Below, piece after piece: positions 47,001 through 56,363 of a stretch of DNA of 64,000 nt. Position 1 is the first letter of the stretch, and each line of letters begins with the position of its first letter. This DNA is from Stentor roeselii. Taxonomy: Eukaryota; Ciliophora; Heterotrichea; Heterotrichida; Stentoridae. Made by a program: the position numbers and the translations under genes. The notes under the pieces are model-generated. The model was not told the origin of the DNA. It did not search any database and saw nothing but the letters and a program-made list of their open reading frames with translations. The stretch lies in assembly GCA_006503475.1 (NCBI GenBank), contig RSEH01000090.1:95319-159318 (forward strand), written 5' to 3'.

Positions 47001-50000
47001 GCAGTTATTCAATTTTCATCAGGAAATACTGAGAGTTTCTCATCTCACATAAAAAAAATATCAGTTTACCCAGATGTTGTAGGCTCTTCACTGGTGCATC
47101 TTCATCTAACGTTCGAACTATCAAAAGACCTTCCTTCCAACACAAGTATTTTCATAAAGTCCAATTTTTTAGAAGATAATCTGCCAGCCGACCATCTATG
47201 GACCAGTTTTTTATTCAGCAGCGCATCATTAAAACCTCCAGTTCTTTCATTAACAACTGGTGAGAGACTATCCGCAGGGACTTCAGCTTCTTTAAGAAAA
47301 GACTTCGCATTTAATTTAACAGACAATCATCCAACAACAGTTTCACTCTGGGCGATTAAAGACGACTTTTACTTTATTTTCGATGATTTCCAAGCAACTG
47401 CAGGACAGTTCTTCATCGCGAATCGTCAAGTAAAGCCAAGACTCACCTGGCATCAAAGTGCTTTAGACCAGTCAACTTCAGGTCATGAGTCTTTTCATTA
47501 CTTTCACCTGAAAATCGATGTGGAAATTGAAAAAGACTGGACTTTTGACTTTGACTTTTCCAGGAATTACGAGTCAAATGTAGGAAAATTTGTTATTTTC
47601 GAGCATCTTCCAGGGACTCGGTACTTGCCAGGCACTTGGGACGGGGAACCAATAAACTGTCCAGTGAGCAACTGGCTGGTTTCATGCAAAGTTCCTTGGA
47701 AAATCGAAGCAGGAGCAATGATAAGTGTCGGACTTTCAGTTCTTAATCCAGGGAAAGCTGGAAGGGTTGGTCTTTACGTGAAAAACTCTACAAATCACGT
47801 GGCTGTCAGTCCTTTTAACGGGTTTGAATTCATTTTTTCTAGTATCCCTGAATCGATTATTTTTATTAAAAGTGTCAGTCAAGAAGCTGAAAATGAGGAA
47901 AACTCGATGCATTCCTTGGTGATTCAAGCTTATTTCGACGGAATTGTCAGACCAGGGCAGTTCTTCGAGATCATCATGCCGAAGCAGTACATTTTAAAAG
48001 TAAACAATCGTGACCAGGTAGGCTGTTCTCTGACCTATGAAGGAAATTCAAGTTTCCTTTACAAAAAACTCTGTGAAACTGAAGAAAATTCAATAAAACT
48101 CTTTTTTGATTCAGAGACTCAATTCCTTAATACTTATTCCACAGTTTTTACCATCACTGGCTTGGTCTCACCTGTTGAAGGTCTTGTAAGAGTTCCTCAG
48201 CCTTTTGAAATAAAAAGGTTTCAGATTTGGACAAATAATTTTCAGCTTTTGCTGAAAGAACCTCAGTCAGTACTTGCCATGAGCTTTGGTAACCTCAACG
48301 CGGCATATACGGGGTTCAATTTGACCAAATTTCAGAGACTTTTGGTTAATGAAGGAAAAAAAGTTAAACTTGTTGCAGGGGTCACCATGTGCAACTTTTC
48401 GCTTCGGGTTCAGGGAAAGATGATGGCGAAGGATATTGAAGTTAATGCAACTGTTGATTGTGAGGATATTTTTTTTAGTGATCGAGGAAGGTTCAGGATT
48501 TCTTTGAGTGAACCTGAAACTCGGTTTTGTATTAGTGTCAATGAAAGTGTTAGTGAAGGTGTTTATTATATATATTGGAGGATTTATGAAAATCCTTTGG
48601 TGGCGGATAATTATTTACCTCCTTTGCCTACTGAGGTTTTAGTGAAAAATGATAAAGTCTTTGATGTTTTGGTTGATTCTAACTTTGAGGTTCCTGATCA
48701 TCGATTTAGTCAGCCTGTTAAGGTTGAGATCTTGCCGCATAATGAACTTTTGGTTTCACCTTTTGATCAGATTATGGTGAAATTAAACTCAGAACCTGAA
48801 GTCTCCTTAGAATTTACTCCAAATCCTGTAATTCTCTCAAACTTCGAATCAAAAGCTTGGTTTTCCCTTAAATGTTCAAACTGTTCTCTAGATCAAACAC
48901 ATATAATCCAAGTCGAGCTTTCAGGTATAAATAGTTCAAAATTCAAGCTGAAATCAAAAACATCTTTTAAAGTGATAAGCCAGCCCTTAACCCAAAGCAA
49001 TTCTGTTCTTCATTCCTCCTTCATAAACCCCAGCACACTATCAATATCAGTAATTTCTGACTCTCCAGGCATAGCCTATTGGGCATTGATCTCCTCAGAC
49101 TTACTCTCCAAAAGCATAAATCTAATAACCCAAGACTCCATAATTCAAAACTCATTCAACTTCATAAATTCCAGCAAGTCAAGCCAGTCCCTATCAAATC
49201 AAATCAATTTCTACAAAAGCACTCTCGACGATACTCTCTCAGAAATTTTATTAAAAGGTCAAAATTACCAAGTTTTCATTCAAGAAGCGAAGATTCTTTC
49301 AAAGCAAGTTTACTTCACAGCGATTTCTCCGATCTCTTCAGGCGTAACAAACATTTCAATCATTCCCAACCTGATACAAGGCAGCGAGTTGTACTTGCGA
49401 ATGTACATCGACAACTATTCCAACAATCCAATGACAGTTCTTTCTTCTTACCTGTCAAGTTCTTCAGACCTTCCTCCAGGTGAGTTATTTTTCCAGTTCA
49501 ACAAAACAGCGCCTTCATCAGACCTGCTGATAAAGAAACTTTCTCAGGTATATCAACAAGAAACTTACATGTTTTCAAGCATTTCAACATCTCGACGAGT
49601 GCTTTCGAAGAATGAAAGAAAAATGACGTCGATAAGTCTTCAAGTTTTCTCATCTGTGACTCAGGGAGTCTCGGGTTATGACTTGGCTGGAGCGGCTTCT
49701 TTTGAGGACTTGGAAGAGACTTTCAAGGCTTTTCAACTTCTTGATTTTCAAGTCATGCAACTTGACCCCCTTGATTTTAATAAAGTGGCTTGGGAAGAGG
49801 TTGATGGGGATGAATGGGAATATGAAGATGAAGTCATTTATTTTAATTTTACAGTTACTGATAGTGGAAAAATTATTTGCTTGGTTGAACAGGATCCTGA
49901 CTTGAGGAATTTGATTTATTCTTATATGATTTTTACTGGAACTTGCAGAGATTATAAGAAGTGTTGGGATTTTCGATTTGAAAATAGAGTTGTTCAGGGA

Positions 50001-50195
50001 AATCAGATGTGGGAATTTAACTTTACTGCTAGGGGGTTTAATGAGTCAAGGTATGCTGTTAGTTGTATGGTTTGTAATTTGTTTCCTGGAGAACCTTTTT
50101 GCACTGATATAAAAAATACCTCTGTGAATTATATTAGAACTGACTTGAGCTTTGTCATTTACTTGGTGGCGAGTTTTGCTTGGATGGCTTTTTAA
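44043..50195 (+). CDS. Giant surface protein, 2050 residues, probable GPI-type anchor
   Basis: Single exon of 6.1 kb, TAA stop. The N-terminus (MKLNMFIVFLIIFSVAADKN) is a signal peptide. The last ~20 residues (F-V-I-Y-L-V-A-S-F-A-W-M-A-F) are hydrophobic with no cytosolic tail, as in GPI signals. The body is rich in beta-type patterns and N-x-S/T sites, with few cysteines spread widely. No catalytic motif or known domain is seen. Weakly similar blocks recur (for example motifs around F-x-P-S-S-P-S-G and F-N-x-T), suggesting repeated Ig-like or beta-sandwich units, but I cannot delimit them. It is probably a ciliary or cortical surface-coat protein. Composition alternates between C-rich and T/G-rich blocks along the gene. 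Confidence 0.9.
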   Translation: MKLNMFIVFLIIFSVAADKNLLKIEIFWPRSWVAGQVELSSNQETFSTDLNLYVGASESIEGYLAFVRIPQVPWSFRCLIDSWGIDYKVVCKDLVLSKGTYGPVELTVRNSEDGLVLARSINVGNFAVVEELVSDYDGLRIQYQSEERTVGDPCSLTFNFTLNQVMHKFDYFVISLNQQFLYEPGNLTWENDFNGSNFFISTDWNYQETEKKIFIYGNPDDIDMTLNIGFTLTGFFIPESVKNEFLWILEVKKFGANTIIQRCLGFGPSSKIEPGYFSSVSWNFIHPQLNSSIDTVEGLSTFTLLQIESNHSIPINGKIKIEYSNAFICKYTYTNDGPQMLKQSSGEYKDCGLVYNTTDSESSLQCEVSSNTLLTCNVLSSPLTPGSIISIYNFITFYGDAKVLNITTFDDQENFIDVLKESLKFTVGYNDVAQVSNLGFIFSESNSTSVNQAGEFGDFGFFVEFYNDRELQVGENFTIYFPVQKGNSPQEQVACLGENFYGKYVVDNEGNTFESMPAEYWRNSTKLTVFQGNITVLFEEIIPAESIFMFYLGARNKEGTTSSMYLPLFPTFLEDMSQVVFKVKTEEIQLIYSSPFFVDFNYLETRFVPFCNNTFYKGLPIQVFVMLGFYLKSYSSQFYVLFEFNQLETGLEVGSFLPSSPSGAVLFDSKTIKYEFQSFKQDVEQSFFIPFNGMKNDSLSMSASLYVLTPLGRSYKVAYGEYKVNYTDVENMTATDLDIVSDKKPQQVVEMNFEIDGITQDVYRIALFGSPGFQVTSLTQVKQIDYFYDKNLNFSSVFAIDNTSKSSEIYQVQIITPWFVNSKDFFIYFAYAAGENFNNTNCDLLLSRRVDISSALPLVLENYFPDASQAFTFSNEYFDLFLIFRFEGVIREKSYFKVIKGDLDLSDFEFSDWQVTNENVTFSSDDFFNWKSSLTSSEIKNWFKLKIFKVKLPVLHNPHNLTIFSKVQVFDELNRPCYEWSQSENEAVIQFSSGNTESFSSHIKKISVYPDVVGSSLVHLHLTFELSKDLPSNTSIFIKSNFLEDNLPADHLWTSFLFSSASLKPPVLSLTTGERLSAGTSASLRKDFAFNLTDNHPTTVSLWAIKDDFYFIFDDFQATAGQFFIANRQVKPRLTWHQSALDQSTSGHESFHYFHLKIDVEIEKDWTFDFDFSRNYESNVGKFVIFEHLPGTRYLPGTWDGEPINCPVSNWLVSCKVPWKIEAGAMISVGLSVLNPGKAGRVGLYVKNSTNHVAVSPFNGFEFIFSSIPESIIFIKSVSQEAENEENSMHSLVIQAYFDGIVRPGQFFEIIMPKQYILKVNNRDQVGCSLTYEGNSSFLYKKLCETEENSIKLFFDSETQFLNTYSTVFTITGLVSPVEGLVRVPQPFEIKRFQIWTNNFQLLLKEPQSVLAMSFGNLNAAYTGFNLTKFQRLLVNEGKKVKLVAGVTMCNFSLRVQGKMMAKDIEVNATVDCEDIFFSDRGRFRISLSEPETRFCISVNESVSEGVYYIYWRIYENPLVADNYLPPLPTEVLVKNDKVFDVLVDSNFEVPDHRFSQPVKVEILPHNELLVSPFDQIMVKLNSEPEVSLEFTPNPVILSNFESKAWFSLKCSNCSLDQTHIIQVELSGINSSKFKLKSKTSFKVISQPLTQSNSVLHSSFINPSTLSISVISDSPGIAYWALISSDLLSKSINLITQDSIIQNSFNFINSSKSSQSLSNQINFYKSTLDDTLSEILLKGQNYQVFIQEAKILSKQVYFTAISPISSGVTNISIIPNLIQGSELYLRMYIDNYSNNPMTVLSSYLSSSSDLPPGELFFQFNKTAPSSDLLIKKLSQVYQQETYMFSSISTSRRVLSKNERKMTSISLQVFSSVTQGVSGYDLAGAASFEDLEETFKAFQLLDFQVMQLDPLDFNKVAWEEVDGDEWEYEDEVIYFNFTVTDSGKIICLVEQDPDLRNLIYSYMIFTGTCRDYKKCWDFRFENRVVQGNQMWEFNFTARGFNESRYAVSCMVCNLFPGEPFCTDIKNTSVNYIRTDLSFVIYLVASFAWMAF

Positions 50196-50339
50196 TAAGA
50201 TAATGAAGATCAATTAATTTTTTAAATTGTAAGTTTAGAGTAGAAAAAAAATCCAATAAATTGAACAATTTCATCTTCCTTTTAAACTAAAAAATTAACA
50301 ATCATACACTTCCTCTTATCCTTCCTTAATTAAACAATA

Positions 50340-50990
50340 ATGTTCAAATCAAAACCCTATCATCCACCCGATTCATGTCTGGTATAATCCAAACAGAAAG
50401 AGTTAACAATCGAAGACATCACCAACAACCTTCGCAAACCGAACCAAAACGATTTCTTAGACCTCGAAAACATTTACGATTTCCTGAACACAGTCACAGT
50501 TTCCAAAGGAAAATCCGGTTTTGTCACAATAAAAAAGCCAGAAACTCGCAAAAGAAGCTACGAGCCCTTCAGAGACGACCAGGATTTCAAAGAAATCTCC
50601 ACGTCTCCCAAGTCCTCCCGAGATAAAAGCTCGATTGGAAGTCCCGTCTTGGCCTCGACGCAGGCAAGTTCAAAATCAACTCTTCGCAAAACTATTCGAG
50701 GAAAACTCAGTTCAATTGAAGAAAGTAAAAAAAAGGTAAAAGTTTCAAATAAGTCTCTTCTAACCAGTCCGAAAACAGTGAAAAAAAGCATTTTTCGCGT
50801 GAAAAGCAAGGAAAAAGGCATTTTCGACGTAGACCTCGACAGAATCCACACGATTTCGCCCTACGGCATCAACTTGATGAAATCCTGCGAACGCCTTCCA
50901 ATTTTAAAAACTTTAAAAAAAGGCAAGAGCGAGATTAAACTAAAAAAATCCAGAAAAAAATCAAAAGACGCCAAAAAGCACAAAAACTAG
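50340..50990 (+). CDS. Hypothetical basic protein, 211 residues, one intron
   Basis: ATG 50340 (MFKSKPYHPPDSCL) plus the 15-nt intron GTATAATCCAAACAG (50382-50396) leads straight into K-E-L-T-I-E-D-I-T-N-N-L and a frame open to TAG at 50990. Two apparent ORFs in this stretch (50375-50626 in another frame and 50649-50990) are explained by this single gene. The first 60 residues look folded. The rest is Lys/Ser-rich, ending in a polybasic tail (K-K-S-R-K-K-S-K-D-A-K-K-H-K-N), a nuclear or nucleolar type signal. No family recognised. It ends 11 bp from the convergent TM9SF gene. Confidence 0.8.
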
Positions 50991-51001
50991 TCCTAATCTA
51001 A

Positions 51002-52906
51002 CTACTCTGACTTAATCATTGAATAAATCTTCCTGACAAACAAGTAAGTCGAAAAGAACCCGATAGTCCCAGTGATGAAGGCATAGGCGAGACTGACAAG
51101 TGTCATGTACCCGAAGTAAAGAATGGTTGACGAGAACCTGGTGATTTCCAAGCTCACAAAGAAATAAGCCGTGGAATACAAAAACATGTAAAAGCCAGAA
51201 GACCCGGCAACGCCAAAAGAAACCCACCACCACCGGAAGTCTTCTCGGCAAAGCACCACGTAAGTCATTAAAATTGAAACTTCAGCTGAAGTCAGACTTA
51301 GCACCACGAAGCACATCAGTAAGAAACCGAAGAGGTAGTAAAATAAACTGATGTGCCAAATCGAGTTCATTATGTAGTTCAACTCGATGAACATGCAACC
51401 GAATGGCAATGATCCTGCTAAGAGACATACTAAAATCACTAGTTTGTTGTTTCGTAATGGAATCGGCTTTGGAATTTTTGAGGTCTTGCAAGGGTTCTTG
51501 AAACTTCGCTTCTTGTAACCCAGACCTGAACCGATCATTGTTAAGGGAAGAGAAATCGCGAACCAGATGTAGAGAAGCTCGAGAAGCGACCAGAAACTTA
51601 CGGCTCCTGATGACTCTTCTTCCCAGATCAAGAAGTTGATTAGGAAAAATACTAAGAAACAGATCCCAGGGAAGAGTAGAGATACTGTTAGTGAGTTGAC
51701 TTTCCAGTGTTCTCCACCTAAAGTCTTGTAAAACCTAGCTGAGATATATCCTGAAAAAATCCCCATGAAAGCAAACAAAAAAAGCATGATCGAGACTAAT
51801 GCTCCTCGATGTTCAGGTCTCAGTAATCCAATACTAGCGAATGTAAGCGTAAAGAGTGTCATTAAAATGATCTGAACACCAGTCCCAATAAAAGCACAGA
51901 ATAAATTTATGTGGCTTGGAGCTCGAAAAACATCTCCTCTCAGTTGTTTCCAGCCAGAATCAACTTCTGGGTCCTCGTCGATTGAGTCATTATAGTTCGA
52001 TATATCTCTTGAAACATTCTTTCGGAATAGGTGAAGTACCATAAGAGACAGGAAAATAACCATTCCGAATGAGTTTAAGATTGAAAACCAATGAACTTTA
52101 GCTTTTTCTTTATATAGATAATTGTCCCATCTTGAACTCCAGTGAGTTTCAGACTTTTCAAAGGAAACTGAATAACTGTATGTTATGCTGTCAGATGTCA
52201 AATCATGTGCTACAAGGCTGGTCCCTGAGTGATAATTAACAGTGATAACTTCATTAGGGTCTAAAATTTCATCATCATAATCCTTCGACTGATCAATCAA
52301 ACTTTCCAATTCATCCTTAGCCTCAGGAAGTGTTTCATCAATACTAAAAGGCTGAATAATGAACCCAACTACTCTAAAATCATCAGATTCCTTCGATTTA
52401 TCGAACTTGATAATAAAATGCAAATGATTATAAACAAAGATTTTGCCATCAGATTCAAATCCAATAGGAATTCCCGAAGTATACGAAAGAAAATTCTTTT
52501 TATTGCTAGTTTGAGTCACCCTGTACCCTGCTGGAAGCTGATCAAGAATCCAATTAGAATAATAATGATTTTTAATCATCCAGGCAAAGTTATCCTTGTC
52601 TTCTTCATTCAATGTCTTCGAAGCACAGAGCTCTTTGATCTTTGAGGACTCATTCATAAAAATTTTGTAAGGCGTGTTCTCGATTTTGTCTCCTGAAAGT
52701 ATCTGTCCGATATTCTCTGCTTGCTCTTCTATGTGCTTCGGCTTGCAGAACTTTAGGTAGTAATAGTCGTATGGGATCTGAGTTTGGAATGAATCGATTG
52801 TGTCGACGAACAATAAAATTTCGTCGCCTTGTTTGTATGACCTTGGACGTGTTCCGGGAATGTAGTCAGATAGCACTGACGTGCATATGAAAAGCACCTG
52901 AAACAT
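51002..52906 (-). CDS. TM9 superfamily (nonaspanin) membrane protein
   Basis: 634 residues, TAG stop. A hydrophobic start (signal sequence) leads into a ~260-residue lumenal domain with I-P-Y-D-Y-Y-Y-L-K-F-C and W-I-L-D-Q-L-P-A-G-Y. The membrane part has nine helices (~285-630), including G-D-V-F-R-A-P, P-G-I-C-F-L-V-F-F and W-W-V-S-F. These are TM9SF signatures. The family works in endosome/Golgi trafficking, adhesion and phagocytosis. The usual C-terminal K-x-D Golgi/COPI motif is replaced by K-S-E at the very end (Y-S-M-I-K-S-E), a conservative change that may still work. Single exon. Confidence 0.95.
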   Translation of the reverse strand: MFQVLFICTSVLSDYIPGTRPRSYKQGDEILLFVDTIDSFQTQIPYDYYYLKFCKPKHIEEQAENIGQILSGDKIENTPYKIFMNESSKIKELCASKTLNEEDKDNFAWMIKNHYYSNWILDQLPAGYRVTQTSNKKNFLSYTSGIPIGFESDGKIFVYNHLHFIIKFDKSKESDDFRVVGFIIQPFSIDETLPEAKDELESLIDQSKDYDDEILDPNEVITVNYHSGTSLVAHDLTSDSITYSYSVSFEKSETHWSSRWDNYLYKEKAKVHWFSILNSFGMVIFLSLMVLHLFRKNVSRDISNYNDSIDEDPEVDSGWKQLRGDVFRAPSHINLFCAFIGTGVQIILMTLFTLTFASIGLLRPEHRGALVSIMLFLFAFMGIFSGYISARFYKTLGGEHWKVNSLTVSLLFPGICFLVFFLINFLIWEEESSGAVSFWSLLELLYIWFAISLPLTMIGSGLGYKKRSFKNPCKTSKIPKPIPLRNNKLVILVCLLAGSLPFGCMFIELNYIMNSIWHISLFYYLFGFLLMCFVVLSLTSAEVSILMTYVVLCREDFRWWWVSFGVAGSSGFYMFLYSTAYFFVSLEITRFSSTILYFGYMTLVSLAYAFITGTIGFFSTYLFVRKIYSMIKSE

Positions 52907-53497
52907 TTATGAGATAATATGGACGGGTATTGAAATTAGGTGATTATATTAGAGGAATATTTAAGGATGGGATGAAGAATTAAGAGATTTTGTGTGATGG
53001 TCTTTTTATATGGTAGTGTATTTGATTAATTAAAAGTTTATTTGGATATTTGGAAGGATGATTTTATGGGTATTTAGGATTTTGGATCACTTTATTTAGA
53101 TTTTTAAGTGAAAATTATTTGAAGCATTTTAACTTTGGATGAGCTTATTTTATAGATAATTTATATTCAGCCTATCACTATAATAATAATGATTAGGAGC
53201 CGGCTGGAAAACTTGTGAAGCACCAAGAAAATGAAATTCTTTAAGTGCTAATAAAATTTTTATATGAACTACCACATCCGAAATGGGTCGACTATAAGAA
53301 AAGTCCTATTGAAAAAACCATGAATAGAAAAGGTGATAAAATATTAAATTTCGTCTCCAAAAGAGTCCTAAGGTTTAATAATTACATAAAATTCATTTTA
53401 CCTTCACCTCCAATCCAAATTTCCGCAAACCCTTCTAAACAAATACTAACACCAACTTTTCAAACTAAACTCAAAGTTTTTCAATAAATCTCTATAA
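52907..53497. other. Divergent intergenic region with an unexplained open frame
   Basis: 591 bases between the TM9SF and kinase starts. The left part is G/T-rich, the right part A/C-rich. From 53245 (GTG) to 53487 the plus strand has an 81-codon frame without stops, which random DNA of this composition would rarely give. It has no ATG until 53321, no homologue I recognise, and ends 10 bp before the kinase ATG. It could be a relic, an unannotated short gene, or a result of the base skew. Confidence 0.45.
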
Positions 53498-54910
53498 ATG
53501 GATAGAATCGATTTAAAGACGCTACAAAAAGACAAAATTATCTACGAAAGAAGAGGAATAGTAGAGGTCTTCACAATGAAAAGCATAATCACAAACAAGA
53601 TCTACTGCATCAAAAAGATGTTCATAGAGAGCATCAGAGAAGCCAATGATAAAACAAACGAAATCCTTGCAATGAGTAAATTGAACCACGCCCACCTGAT
53701 TCCAATAATTTCCTGCATGTTAGACGGTCCTGACCGACAAATAGACTCAGTGGTGATAATCATGAATTATTACTCCGAAGGTGACCTGGAAAAACTTATC
53801 CAGTCGAAAAAGTCGAGCAGAGTCAACTGGAGCGAATTAGAAATTTTTCATTATCTTAATCAGCTGGTCTCAGCCTTGTCCTACATGCAACGAAACAGCG
53901 TCTGTCACAGAGACTTGAAGCCTCAGAACATCTTTGTCGACGATCAAGGAAGAACTCTTAAAATCGGAGATCTTGGCTCAACTCGAATCGTCACAATTGA
54001 ATCTGAAGATGATTACTCTATTGTTGGAACACCTTTGTATCTCAGTCCAATAGTAAGAGACGCATACGCGAAAAGCTTGGCTAATGGCCCTTCAAGACTT
54101 AATCACAATCCTTATAAATCAGATATTTACTCGTTGGGTCTTATTATGTTGTACATGGCTAGCTTTAAAAACCCTGCCGGGCTTACAAATCTGAATACTC
54201 TTGAGCAAAGCTTAAAACAAAGACTTCAAGAAATTCAAAAAAATTATCCGAATTTATTTAATGTTTTGAGTTGGATGCTTTGTATTGATGAAACGAGAAG
54301 ACCTGATTTTTTTGATTTGGAAAAATATCTGAATCAAATTTTTGGTGCACAGACTCAGCAAGTTAAAGTTTCATGTCAAAACTGCTCAGCTGAAGTATTA
54401 AATAATGAAATTCAGGAGATTTCTGGGTCTCAATATTGTCAAACATGCTTTCAACATTATCAAAAACAACATACATGTTCCTCTTGTTTTCAGTTTATAG
54501 TACCTGAGAATCTTATTAATGTGAATGCAGTCGTATTTTGTAAAAGATGCTTGATAAATATTGATACTTTTGAAGAAGATAAGTTGTAAGAAATAATTAG
54601 GTTGTGTCAAGAATGCTCAATGAATATTCATGCGGATCTTTATTGTGCTTGCATTAATGAAAGATGTCATATTTGCAAAGATAAAAAACATCTTGGATCA
54701 TGCTTTGAAAATAGCATCAAAAATACAGAAAGACATTATTTTCCTCATATTTTATGTGATTGCGGAAATTACCTGAAAAAGATAAATGATCATTTTTATT
54801 ATCACTGTGCTGATGATAAAAAGTATTTTTGTTGTGTTTGCTTGAAAACTGCTATTGAAGAGCATACGAAATGCTTTGCTTTACTTTCTAGTGGACATTC
54901 ACTAATTTAG
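53498..54910 (+). CDS. Atypical protein kinase with C-terminal Cys-rich zinc-binding region
   Basis: Splicing GTAAGAAATAATTAG (54586-54600) extends the 363-codon first exon to 465 residues, ending TAG. The kinase domain (~10-285) has no clear Gly-rich loop, but keeps a lysine (Y-C-I-K-K-M), H-R-D-L-K-P-Q-N (intact) and D-L-G in place of D-F-G. G-T-P-L-Y-L-S-P-I replaces A-P-E. It may be weakly active. Residues ~295-455 hold many C-x-x-C pairs (C-Q-N-C, C-Q-T-C, C-S-S-C, C-K-R-C, C-Q-E-C, C-H-I-C, C-C-V-C) like B-box/LIM-type zinc clusters. The intron falls within this region. Substrate unknown. Confidence 0.88.
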
Positions 54911-56363
54911 GTTGATAAATTAAATACAGATAAATGTAAGGGAGAGTATAAGTTTTTGAAATTCAAGTTGAGGGATTAATGAAATTAACTTATTAATTTA
55001 TTTTAAAAATCTTGATTATAACTATAAGGGTTAAATAATTAAATTCAAAGATAATATTCTCTAGTTTTTAAGGCTCTTTAGGGATAAGTCGAATAAGATG
55101 TTTCATATTATATAAGGACATTATAACTTAGTTAAAAATGGTTTCAAAAGCATCAATATGAATAACTAATACAGCTACTCGCTATATCATCAGAAAGCTA
55201 TTTAAGATTTACAAATAAATCTTAAAGACTTAAAATAAGTACCTGGCTTATAAGTTTCTCTAATTTTTTTTTCAAAATTGCAAATACTTTCTCTCCAAGT
55301 ATTTGAAGTATTTATAGGCTCTATTCGCAATAAATTAATTTTAATTATAGTAATCTGATGAATAGTCTAGTTATTAGTCTAATCAATTTACAGTAATACT
55401 AAGGTTAATCATTAATGAGACTACAAACCACACGAGTGAATAGTAATAATTGTACAAATATTTTTATTAGAAATTATTTGGTGCCTATTAAAAATTGGTC
55501 AAATAATTCTTGAGGTATCGAATTAAGGGTGTTGGGGAAAAGTGTTAGATAGGCTTAGATAATCGAAGAAATTTAGAATCTTAATTCATTTGGAGGATTA
55601 ATTATTTGATACAATAACTGGCGATACCATAGATAATAAACATTCTGACTTCATAATTAAAATTATCAGTTTATTAAAGAAAAAATATTCTTGCAAAAAT
55701 GATAACAAGGATCAGAACAATTTTAAGTAAGATAGAGTTTCTTTTTAATGATATTAAGAATAAGTTAAGGGAAGGTGAGGTGAGGTTGAAATGAAAGGAA
55801 AAAGAAAAAATCGATAATTTTTTATAGATTGATTATCAACTTATTGTAAGAATATAATCAAAACTATCACTCAAATTATTCAAATAAAAAGTGCAAAATA
55901 ATTAATTAATTCTAAGAACATAGTCAAATGTTCTATCAAATTATTTAGAGAAAAAGTGCACAATAAGTAAGGAAGGTTTATAATAATTTTGCTGGGAAGG
56001 TTTATATTATAATAATTTCCTTAAAATAAGAAAAAAAATCCAAGACTAAACATATTTAAACTGATTTAAAATCACAATTTCTAAATCTACAACTGTATTT
56101 GATGTTTTCTTCTTAAATCTTTAATTCTTGTTGTACATTTTATGTTTATTTTGATATAATGAAATCCTGAGAAACCGAATCATAACTTAAATTGAATAAA
56201 TATGTTCAGAGACTTGAAATTATAACTAAATAATATTCAAGAGATTTTTTAATCTTTAAGTAGATGTATCTGCGATTTTTAGTCATATAACATTATAGTA
56301 TAGGACTATATCCAGACATAATTAATAAATAAGATTTAATAATCCACTCTTAATACCTTAAAC
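54911..56363. other. Gene-free AT-rich region
   Basis: 1.45 kb with no ORF of interest on either strand, no tRNA-like structure and no repeat I can see. Many short A and T runs. It separates the atypical kinase from the 3' end of the kelch gene. This is far longer than the spacers in the dense part of the window. Confidence 0.6.

Noticed and set aside
50375-50626. 83-codon ORF (MSGIIQTERVNN...) as a separate gene
   Set aside because: The other frame, entered from ATG 50340 through a 15-nt intron, runs open to 50990 and explains the whole region. This ORF is a shadow.
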